A DNA stretch of 14,539 nucleotides, from positions 1 through 14,539 of the forward strand of contig SLDH01000285.1 in the NCBI GenBank assembly GCA_007125415.1, given 5' to 3'. Of the stretch, positions 7,468 through 13,332 are shown one piece after another. Below the pieces are notes generated by a model. That model did not search any database and had not been told where the DNA came from. It was given only the letters and a program-made list of their open reading frames with translations. Numbering within the stretch: position 1 is the stretch's first letter; each line of letters starts with the position of its first letter. Both the position numbers and the translations under genes were made by a program. This DNA comes from Roseovarius sp. (GTDB lineage: Bacteria > Pseudomonadota > Alphaproteobacteria > Rhodobacterales > Rhodobacteraceae).

Positions 7468-8075
7468 GTCTCTCTCCATTCTTGCAGAAGGGCGCGGGCG
7501 GCCTCCCGGGGCACCGGCGCGCGGGCGATGGCCGAGACCACCGCCACGCCATGGGCACCCGCCGCCCTGACAGCGGCGCAATCTCCGGGTTTCAGCCCGC
7601 CGATTGCAACGCAGGGCAGGCCCGAGCCCGCGATGATCCGCGCCAGCCCGTCAAAGCCGATGGGGGCCGCATGGTCCGGCTTGCTCGCCGTTGCGCGGAC
7701 CGGCCCGACACCGAGGTAATCCACGCAATCGCGGGGCAGCTTGTCAAGATGGGCGATGCTCTCCACCGACAGGCCCAGCACCATGTCAGGGCCGATGCGC
7801 GCGCGTATCTGGCGCGGGTCGCCGTCGCCCTGCCCGATATGCAGGCCCCAGAGCCCCGCTGCGATGGCCACGTCCACGCGATCGTTCACCACCAGACTTG
7901 CGCTGCCGGGGAGTGCGGCCTGCAGGGTGCGGATCTGCGCCAGCATCTGCGCATCCGTGGCGGATTTGTCGCGCAGCTGGATGGTGCTGGCCCCGCCTTC
8001 CGCGGCCTGCACCGCCTGATCGAGCACCGGCAGATCCGCCTCCGGATCGGTCACGAAGTAGATCGGCCCGATCAT
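7464..8075 (-). CDS. thiE: Thiamine phosphate synthase ThiE
   Basis: ThiE joins HMP diphosphate and hydroxyethylthiazole phosphate to give thiamine phosphate. The 203-aa product has the usual TIM-barrel size. It contains IQLRDKSATD (32-41), VNDRVDVA (63-70), HIGQGD (79-84), GLSVES (101-106), YLGVGPVRATASK (120-132) and AIGGL (157-161). These form the diphosphate and substrate sites of the family. In many relatives the phosphate loop reads GPxFPTxTK; here it is GPVRATASK, a modest variation that keeps Thr and Lys. It sits in the middle of the operon with ATGA overlaps on both sides, so its two substrate-making kinases, ThiM and ThiD, are translated with it. Confidence 0.96.
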   Translation of the reverse strand: MIGPIYFVTDPEADLPVLDQAVQAAEGGASTIQLRDKSATDAQMLAQIRTLQAALPGSASLVVNDRVDVAIAAGLWGLHIGQGDGDPRQIRARIGPDMVLGLSVESIAHLDKLPRDCVDYLGVGPVRATASKPDHAAPIGFDGLARIIAGSGLPCVAIGGLKPGDCAAVRAAGAHGVAVVSAIARAPVPREAARALLQEWRET

Positions 8076-8860
8076 GCGGCGCTGGTCCGCGCCCCGGCGG
8101 TGAGATCGTCGGGGGTCATGGCATGGAGCGCATCGATGAAATGCATGGCAAGGCTGCCCGGCCCCCTGGCGTTCCTGGCGGCCTCTTCGCCTGCCAGACC
8201 GTAATAGGCCAGCGCGGCCACTGTCGCCTCCAGCGGCGGCTGATCCACGGCGAAGGCGGCGACAATCCCGGTCAGCGAACAGCCCAGGGCAGTGATCTTC
8301 GGCATGAGCGCATGGCCATTGGCCACGCGATAGGCCCGTTCGCCGTCGGTGACATAATCCATGGCGCCGGTTACCGCGACGACCCCGCCGGTCTTTTTGG
8401 CGAGGTGCCGCGCCGCGGCCTCGGCGCTCTCCACAGTGTCGCCGGCATCGGCGCCCGATCCGGCCGCCGCCCCACCGCCGAGCGCGAGGATTTCGGATGC
8501 GTTGCCGCGAATGATGGGCGGCTTCAACGCCAGCAACCGCGCGCCTGCGTCACGGCGCAGTGCCGTGGCGAAGACCGCCACGGGATCGAGCACCCAGGGT
8601 TTGCCCGCCTCGTTCATCGCCGCTGCGGCAAGTTCCATCGACGTGATCCATTCGGGATCGAGCGTGCCGATATTGACACTGAGCGCATGGGCAAACCCGG
8701 CGAACTCCGCCGCTTCCTCACGGGCATGCGCCATGGCCGGTGAGGCCCCGGCGGCCAGCATCACATTGGCCATGACGTTCATCGCGACGTAATTGGTGAT
8801 GTTCTGCACCAAAGGTGCGGTCTGTCGCATCTGCGCCAGATAGCGTCCTGCATCTTGCAT
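8072..8860 (-). CDS. thiM: Hydroxyethylthiazole kinase ThiM
   Basis: ThiM phosphorylates salvaged 4-methyl-5-(2-hydroxyethyl)thiazole, giving the thiazole partner for ThiE. The 262-aa product is of typical length. It shows PLVQNITNYVAMN (16-28), SVNIGTL (61-67), VLDPVAVFAT (90-99), IIRGNASEI (116-124) and the catalytic loop ALGCSLTGIVAAF (191-203) with Cys194. ATG 8860 is preceded by AGGAGG at 7 nt. It is the first gene of thiM-thiE-thiD. The TPP riboswitch lies directly upstream and ends about 50 nt before the start. No thiC or thiG is present here, so this operon looks like the salvage half of thiamine supply. Confidence 0.96.
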   Translation of the reverse strand: MQDAGRYLAQMRQTAPLVQNITNYVAMNVMANVMLAAGASPAMAHAREEAAEFAGFAHALSVNIGTLDPEWITSMELAAAAMNEAGKPWVLDPVAVFATALRRDAGARLLALKPPIIRGNASEILALGGGAAAGSGADAGDTVESAEAAARHLAKKTGGVVAVTGAMDYVTDGERAYRVANGHALMPKITALGCSLTGIVAAFAVDQPPLEATVAALAYYGLAGEEAARNARGPGSLAMHFIDALHAMTPDDLTAGARTSAA

Positions 8861-8904
8861 CTCTGTGCCTCCTTCACGAACGGAAAAAGACGGGCAGGCG
8901 CAAG

Positions 8905-8990
8905 GGCACCGCCACGACTTCCTCCGCCGGCATGATCCGGTTCAGGTTCAAAGGGTGCATCTCAGCCCCGGCGGGCGCCCCTGTCGTGCG
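8905..8990 (-). ncRNA. TPP riboswitch (THI element) controlling thiM-thiE-thiD
   Basis: Read on the minus strand, this carries the hallmark THI-box sequence. CTGAGA (8965-8960) comes first, followed by ACCCTTTGAACCTGA and then CCGGATCATGCCGGCGGAGG. Closing arms CACGAC (8988-8983) and GTCGTG (8918-8913) form P1. These are the pyrimidine-sensing and diphosphate-sensing arms of the TPP aptamer. A promoter at 8994-9021 would start transcription about at the first base of P1. Downstream, GTGCCCTT (8909-8902) can pair with AAGGAGGCAC (8874-8865), covering the thiM Shine-Dalgarno. Translational control is therefore plausible, although a short U-run near 8885 leaves termination open. Confidence 0.93.
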
Positions 8991-8993
8991 GCA

Positions 8994-9021
8994 AGGCTAC
9001 AGGCGCGCGCAGCGGCGTCAA
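8994..9021 (-). promoter_or_regulatory. Promoter of the thiamine operon
   Basis: On the minus strand TTGACG (9021-9016), a 16-bp spacer and TAGCCT (8999-8994) make a sigma-70-like promoter. The start site predicted about 7 nt downstream falls at or next to the first base of the riboswitch P1 stem, which is strong positional support. It implies the operon does not depend on read-through from the HD-domain gene upstream. Confidence 0.6.
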
Positions 9022-9034
9022 GCCCGAATGTCGG

Positions 9035-9658
9035 TCACGCCGCGGCCCGGCTTGCCGCCATCTCGGGGTTGACCAGCGGCACACGCTCGCCCGGGCGCAT
9101 GATCGTCGCATCATAGGGCGTGCGGGCGAAGACATTGTGCACCATTGGTGCAAAGAACTCGATCGGCTCATGGTCATAACCGGGATCGAAGCTCGACTGG
9201 TCCCAGCGTTCGCAGAACTCGGCGCAATCGTCGAAATAGGGGTTGCCCCTGTGGCGTTCGCGCTTGTTGGGGTCCGCGCCCACATGATGGCCGAAATAGG
9301 CAAGCTGGAAGTCGGCATGGGTCTGGACCACCCAGGTGACCTGCTCGCGCACAAACGGCTTGAGGATCGTCGCGGCATATTCGTCATGGTTATGCGGCGC
9401 GAAGATGTCGCCGATATCGTGCAGAAGGGCGGCGACCACCCAATCCTCATCCGCCCCGTCGCGCCACGCGCGGGTGGCCGATTGCAGCGAGTGGCCGAGC
9501 CGGGTGATCTGATAGCCCGACAGGCTTTCATCCAGACTGACGAGCGCGCCAAGCAGACGGTCGGCGGTGCCTTTGGTATATTCATGTTCCAGCTCGCCGA
9601 GCAGGGCGTAATCTTCCCGGTCGCCATCCTTCATCTGGGTGAATTTCACAGTTTCCAT
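9035..9658 (-). CDS. HD-domain protein, PhnZ/MIOX-like diiron oxygenase candidate
   Basis: This 207-aa soluble protein has a compact HD domain. The metal-ligand series is visible: His56 in YQITRLGHSLQSA (49-61), His80-Asp81 in ALLHDIGD, His91, His114 in VQTHADFQ, and Asp153 in ERWDQ. The 24-residue step between the first His and the HD pair, and the 23-residue step from His91 to His114, match what I recall for PhnZ. Gln59 and Tyr49 recall residues near its active site. Such proteins may be mixed-valent diiron oxygenases rather than phosphohydrolases; the substrate is unknown. ATG 9658 has GGAGGA upstream at good spacing, preferred over the longer frame. A promoter candidate lies at 9687-9715. 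The thiamine riboswitch and operon follow on the same strand, but with their own promoter. Confidence 0.8.
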   Translation of the reverse strand: METVKFTQMKDGDREDYALLGELEHEYTKGTADRLLGALVSLDESLSGYQITRLGHSLQSATRAWRDGADEDWVVAALLHDIGDIFAPHNHDEYAATILKPFVREQVTWVVQTHADFQLAYFGHHVGADPNKRERHRGNPYFDDCAEFCERWDQSSFDPGYDHEPIEFFAPMVHNVFARTPYDATIMRPGERVPLVNPEMAASRAAA

Positions 9659-9686
9659 CTGGGATCCTCCGCATGTTTGCCGCAAG

Positions 9687-9715
9687 CCTATAACAGGTCG
9701 CTGACCGACTCCCAA
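9687..9715 (-). promoter_or_regulatory. Promoter candidate for the HD-domain gene
   Basis: On the minus strand TTGGGA (9715-9710), a 17-bp spacer and TATAGG (9692-9687) precede the start codon. The predicted 5' leader is about 20 nt and holds the GGAGGA ribosome binding site. A GGTC-GCT-GACC dyad (9696-9706) sits in the spacer and could be a regulator site. Confidence 0.45.
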
Positions 9716-9781
9716 GGATTCTGTCTCAAGTTGTCGGGTGCGCGAAAATGTTCTTCCCGATTTGCCTGTTCGTCAACAGGA

Positions 9782-9819
9782 GGGTGGCGCCCTCCCGGGG
9801 GGAGGGGCGGGTGCCACCC
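9782..9819. repeat. Nested GC-rich hairpin at the edge of repeat copy B
   Basis: Outer arms GGGTGGC (9782-9788) and GCCACCC (9813-9819) enclose inner arms CCCTCCC (9790-9796) and GGGAGGG (9800-9806). Either strand would fold into a very stable structure. The 20-mer at 9786-9805 recurs exactly but inverted at 53-72. A smaller hairpin, CCTGTT/AACAGG around CGTC, precedes it (9765-9780). Confidence 0.7.
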
Positions 9820-9910
9820 GCGCTGGCCGCCCGGGCGAGACCATGGGGCAAGCGTGGCGCGGAACATGGTTCCGGCTCAAAGCGTTTGGAGCGGAGAGTC
9901 AGGCGCTCTT
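9814..9910 (+). repeat. Dispersed intergenic repeat, copy B
   Basis: This is the second copy of the element at 338-432, same orientation, about 87% identical by eye. It includes GCTCAAAGCGTTTGGAGC (9876 region), an imperfect palindrome with one bulged G. It starts 42 nt beyond the stop of the SDHAF4-like gene, which is transcribed towards it, as copy A does after hemE. No credible protein is encoded in it. Confidence 0.8.
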
Positions 9911-9939
9911 TCAGCAACCCGCTTGTCCTGCCAGCAGCA

Positions 9940-9955
9940 TGATGATGCATCATCA
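9940..9955. repeat. Perfect 16-bp palindrome over the stop of the SDHAF4-like gene
   Basis: TGATGATGCATCATCA reads the same on both strands and includes the stop codon (9953-9955) plus a second in-frame TGA immediately after it. With no loop, an RNA hairpin would be poor, so a DNA-binding site or simple chance is as likely as a terminator. Confidence 0.5.
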
Positions 9956-10132
9956 GAAGTCGATGGCGATGCCCTTTTTCTCCCAGTCACCATATCGCAC
10001 CGGCTCGGGGCCCTTGCGGCCGCCCAGTTCCCGGGGCAGATCCAGCGCTTCGGCCGTCTTGCGGCGCTCTTCGGCCTCGGCAAGGGCGCGCTTGGCGGCG
10101 GGGGGGAGAGGTCTGGCTGTCTCGTCGCTCAT
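9953..10132 (-). CDS. SDHAF4-like (DUF1674) succinate dehydrogenase assembly factor candidate
   Basis: This 59-aa protein ends in the DUF1674 signature: LPRELGGRKGPEPVRYGDW (32-50) followed by EKKGIAIDF, the usual C-terminal Asp-Phe ending. In mitochondria the same domain (SDHAF4/Sdh8) binds flavinated SdhA during complex II assembly; a matching role in this bacterium is inferred. The N-terminal half is Ala/Glu/Arg-rich and probably helical or disordered. ATG 10132 is used because GAAGGAAG precedes it and it matches the short family length; an upstream in-frame ATG would give 85 aa. No succinate dehydrogenase gene lies in this window. It diverges from rsmB across 71 bp. Confidence 0.88.
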   Translation of the reverse strand: MSDETARPLPPAAKRALAEAEERRKTAEALDLPRELGGRKGPEPVRYGDWEKKGIAIDF

Positions 10133-10161
10133 CGGGTGGCTTCCTTCGGCTTCCTGCCCTT

Positions 10162-10189
10162 GATATACGCGCCCGACCGGCCCCGGCAA
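10162..10189 (-). promoter_or_regulatory. Promoter candidate for the SDHAF4-like gene
   Basis: On the minus strand TTGCCG (10189-10184), a 16-bp spacer and TATATC (10167-10162) form a reasonable sigma-70-like promoter. The predicted start is about 23 nt before the gene and leaves room for its ribosome binding site. The region is shared with the divergent rsmB, for which no clear promoter was found. Confidence 0.45.
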
Positions 10190-10203
10190 GGAAAAGCCCG
10201 CAG

Positions 10204-11463
10204 ATGACATCCGCCACCGCCCGCAGCACCGCGCTCTACCTGCTCGACCAGATCATCGGCGAGGGGCGACTCATGTCCGATCTCGTCGCGGGGGGTGCGC
10301 TGGACCGGCTGGATCCGGCCGAGCGGGCCCGTGCCCAGCGGCTTACCCTCGACACGCTGCGCGGGATCGAGCGGGCGGACCGGATCATCGCCCGTTTTCT
10401 GCGCAAGCCGCCGCCCCTCACCGCGCGCAACATCCTGCGCCTTGGCACGGTAGAGCTGTGCCATGGCGGCGATGCGCATGGTGTGGTCAACGAGCTGGTG
10501 GGTCTTCTCGGCCAGCATCCGCGCTACAGAAAGCTCAAGGGCCTCATCAATGCCGTTCTGCGCCAGGTGGCCGAAGATGGCCCGCCGCGCTGGAACGATC
10601 TGCGCATCCCGCGGCTGCGCAACTGGCTGCGCGAGCCGTTGGTGGAGGCCTGGGGCAAGGGGGCGGTGAATGCGATGGAACGCGCGCATTTCGCCGGTGC
10701 GCCGCTTGATCTGACGGCGAAGGGCGATCCGGCGGCACTGGCCCGGGCGGTGGGTGGCACGCTCTTGCCGACAGGCTCTGTCCGGCTGGCCGATCATGGC
10801 CGGATATCGGCGCTGCCGGGATATGAGAGCGGCGATTGGTGGGTCCAGGATGCCGCTGCGGCGATTCCCGTGCGGGTGCTTGCCCCGCAGCCGGGCGAGG
10901 CCGTGCTCGACCTTTGCGCCGCGCCGGGGGGCAAGACGCTGCAACTGGCCGCCGCCGGCGCGGAGGTGACCGCGCTCGATCTGTCCGAGCGGCGCATGGC
11001 GCGGGTGACCGAGAATCTTGCGCGCACCGGATTGCAGGCGACCTGCCTCGTGGCGGACGCGCTGGAGCATCAGGGCAAGTATGACGCGCTCTTGCTGGAT
11101 GCGCCCTGTTCGGCCACCGGCACGTTGCGCCGGCACCCCGATCTGCCCTTCGCCAAGGATGGCGCCGAGTTCGGCGCGCTCATCGCGTTGCAGGCGCGGA
11201 TGCTCGATCATGCGCTCAGCCTCTTGCAACCCGGCGGGCGGCTGGTCTTCTGCACCTGCTCGCTGCTGCCCGACGAGGGGGAAGTGCAGGTGGCAGAGGC
11301 GCTGGCGCGCCATGCGGGCCTGCGCACGGACCCGGCCGCGCTGGAGGTGCCGGGGGTGGAGCCCGGCTGGATAACCGAGGAAGGTGGTTTGCGCCTGCGG
11401 CCCGACTACTGGGCGGAGCGCGGCGGGATGGACGGGTTCTACATCGCGCTTCTGCGCCGCTGA
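10204..11463 (+). CDS. rsmB: 16S rRNA (cytosine-5) methyltransferase, RsmB/Sun family
   Basis: RsmB-type enzymes methylate C967 of 16S rRNA using S-adenosylmethionine. The 419-aa product has an N-terminal NusB-like helical domain (about 1-140, with RNILRLGTVEL and VVNELVGLL) and a C-terminal Rossmann methyltransferase domain. The SAM motif is DLCAAPGGKT (236-245). DAPCSATGTLRRHPD (299-313) holds Cys302, and CTCSLLPDEGE (350-360) holds the catalytic-position Cys352. This two-cysteine pattern is diagnostic of RNA m5C methyltransferases, and the NusB domain singles out RsmB. AAGGAAA upstream supports ATG 10204. It is followed on the same strand by the heparinase-family gene and purH. Confidence 0.94.
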   Translation: MTSATARSTALYLLDQIIGEGRLMSDLVAGGALDRLDPAERARAQRLTLDTLRGIERADRIIARFLRKPPPLTARNILRLGTVELCHGGDAHGVVNELVGLLGQHPRYRKLKGLINAVLRQVAEDGPPRWNDLRIPRLRNWLREPLVEAWGKGAVNAMERAHFAGAPLDLTAKGDPAALARAVGGTLLPTGSVRLADHGRISALPGYESGDWWVQDAAAAIPVRVLAPQPGEAVLDLCAAPGGKTLQLAAAGAEVTALDLSERRMARVTENLARTGLQATCLVADALEHQGKYDALLLDAPCSATGTLRRHPDLPFAKDGAEFGALIALQARMLDHALSLLQPGGRLVFCTCSLLPDEGEVQVAEALARHAGLRTDPAALEVPGVEPGWITEEGGLRLRPDYWAERGGMDGFYIALLRR

Positions 11464-11565
11464 GCGCCGGTTCCTGCGCACAGGCTTTCCGCAGATGACT
11501 TGTGGAGGGCTCTGCGCTATTCTGCCCGCAGGATGCGCCGAAAAGAGCGTGACGAGGCGGAGCCG

Positions 11566-13308
11566 ATGTCGAGACAAGATAGAGTTTCCGCGCGCTGGGC
11601 GCGATTGATGAACCGCCTTGCCGCGCGCCGCGCCGCGTGGTCGAAACCGGCCACCGCCTTCCTGTCGCGGCCCGAGCCACGCACCATCGGCAGCCATGCG
11701 CGGGGGCGGCAACTCGCGGCCGGAAATTTCGTCTTTGCAGGACTGCATGTGGAGGCGCCCGATCTGCGCTTGTGGGATATCGCTGCGCCCAGCGACGAAT
11801 TCAGTGCCGAACAGCACGGATTTGGCTGGCTGGATGATCTGGCGGCGGTCGGCGATCCGGCGGCGCGGCAACTGGCGCAGGACTGGCTGGCCGAGTGGAT
11901 CGCGCGGCATGGGCGCGGTTCGGGCCCGGGCTGGACGCCCGAGTTGACGGGGCGACGCCTGATCCGCTGGATCAGCCATGCGTTCTTCCTGATGGCGGGC
12001 CGTGGCAGTGACCTTTCCGAGCCCTATCTGCGCTCGCTTGCACAGCAGGCGATGTTCCTGTCGCAGCGCTGGCACAGTTCGACCCCGGGCCTGCCGCGTT
12101 TCGAGGCCTTGACGGGGCTGCTTTATGCCAGCCTGTCGCTCGAGGGCATGGAGCCCTATCTGGACCCGGCGATGAAGGCCCTGGACCGCGATTGCGAGAC
12201 GCAGGTGGGACAGGATGGCGCCATTCCGACGCGCAACCCCGAGGAATTGCTGGAGGTGTTCACCTTGCTGACCTGGGCCGCCCTGGCGCTGTCGGAGGTC
12301 GGGCGGTCGCCTTCGGGCGCGCATTGGGGCGCGATCGAGCGGATTGCGCCGACCCTGCGCAGCCTGCGCCATGCCGATGGCGGTCTCGCGCGGTTTCATG
12401 GCGGGGGGCGCGGGCTTGAGGGGCGGCTGGATGCGGCGCTGGCCACATCGGGGGTCAAATATGGTGCGCCGGGGGGGCTGGCGATGGGATTTGCGCGGCT
12501 CTCGGCGGGGCGCACATCGGTGATCGTGGATGCGGCACCACCGCCGCATGGGCGTGCATCAACGCGCGCCCATGCCTCCACCCTCGCGTTCGAACTGACA
12601 TCGGGGCGCCGCCCGGTCATCGTCAATTGTGGCTCGGGGGCCGGATTCGGCCGTGAATGGCGGCGCGCCGGCCGGGCGAGCCCGTCACATTCCACGCTGA
12701 TCCTCGCCGGGCGCTCGTCATCACGGCTGGGCGCATCAGGCGAATCGCTGGAATGGCTGGAGGAGACACCGTCGGACGTGCCCGTGGAACTGGCCCGGCA
12801 GCAGGAAGCCATCCGCTTCGAGGGGGCGCATGACGGCTATCGCCAGCGCTATGGCCTCACCCATATCCGCAGGCTCGAGTTGGGCCTCGATGGCCGCAGC
12901 CTCGCCGGAGAGGACACGTTGATGACGCTGAACCAAGAAGATCACGGCATTTTCGATGCCGCGCTCGATCGCGCGCGGCTGCAGGGCATTCCCTATGACA
13001 TAAGGTTTCACCTGCATCCGGAGGTGGATGCTGCGCTCGACATGGGGGGTGTTGCCGTATCGCTGGCGCTCAGGAGCGGGGAAATCTGGATTTTCCGGAT
13101 CGACGAGACGGCGAAACTGGCGCTGGAGCCGAGTGTCTATCTCGAAAAACACCGGTTGAAGCCGCGCGAGAGCAAACAGATCGTTTTATCCGGTCGCGTT
13201 ATGGAATATGCGAGCCGGGTCAGATGGTCCCTTTCCAAGGCGCAGGAGACGCCGCTTGGCGTTCGCGATCTTGCCACCGAGGAGGCGGACCCGCTGGCCG
13301 TGAATTGA
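11566..13308 (+). CDS. Heparinase II/III family protein
   Basis: This 580-aa protein has an N-terminal helical toroid region (about 90-300) and a C-terminal beta-rich heparinase II/III region. The latter includes LRHADGGLARFHGGG, AHASTLAFELTSGRRPVIVNCGSG and SHSTLILAGRSSSRLG. Family members are polysaccharide lyases for uronic-acid polymers. The usual 'AHNT' block here reads PSHST, keeping the His. No signal peptide or membrane helix is visible, which is odd for an enzyme of extracellular polymers, so it may act on an internal or precursor glycan or have changed function. ATG 11566 has GGAG close upstream and fits the expected MSxxxRxxARxxRLMNRL opening; 11500 and 11533 are in-frame alternatives. 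It lies between rsmB (102-bp gap) and purH (24-bp gap). Confidence 0.88.
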   Translation: MSRQDRVSARWARLMNRLAARRAAWSKPATAFLSRPEPRTIGSHARGRQLAAGNFVFAGLHVEAPDLRLWDIAAPSDEFSAEQHGFGWLDDLAAVGDPAARQLAQDWLAEWIARHGRGSGPGWTPELTGRRLIRWISHAFFLMAGRGSDLSEPYLRSLAQQAMFLSQRWHSSTPGLPRFEALTGLLYASLSLEGMEPYLDPAMKALDRDCETQVGQDGAIPTRNPEELLEVFTLLTWAALALSEVGRSPSGAHWGAIERIAPTLRSLRHADGGLARFHGGGRGLEGRLDAALATSGVKYGAPGGLAMGFARLSAGRTSVIVDAAPPPHGRASTRAHASTLAFELTSGRRPVIVNCGSGAGFGREWRRAGRASPSHSTLILAGRSSSRLGASGESLEWLEETPSDVPVELARQQEAIRFEGAHDGYRQRYGLTHIRRLELGLDGRSLAGEDTLMTLNQEDHGIFDAALDRARLQGIPYDIRFHLHPEVDAALDMGGVAVSLALRSGEIWIFRIDETAKLALEPSVYLEKHRLKPRESKQIVLSGRVMEYASRVRWSLSKAQETPLGVRDLATEEADPLAVN

Positions 13309-13332
13309 AAAGCTGAAGGATCATACCGTCAC

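Noticed and set aside
9726..9953. 75-codon minus-strand frame over repeat copy B
   Set aside because: It overlaps the structured repeat and the palindrome, has no family resemblance, and reads as translated repeat DNA.
10129..12549. 806-codon open frame on the minus strand
   Set aside because: It lies antisense to rsmB and the heparinase gene, whose family motifs are clear. Its product is Arg/Pro/His/Gln-rich with no recognisable domain, as expected for a GC-rich shadow frame.
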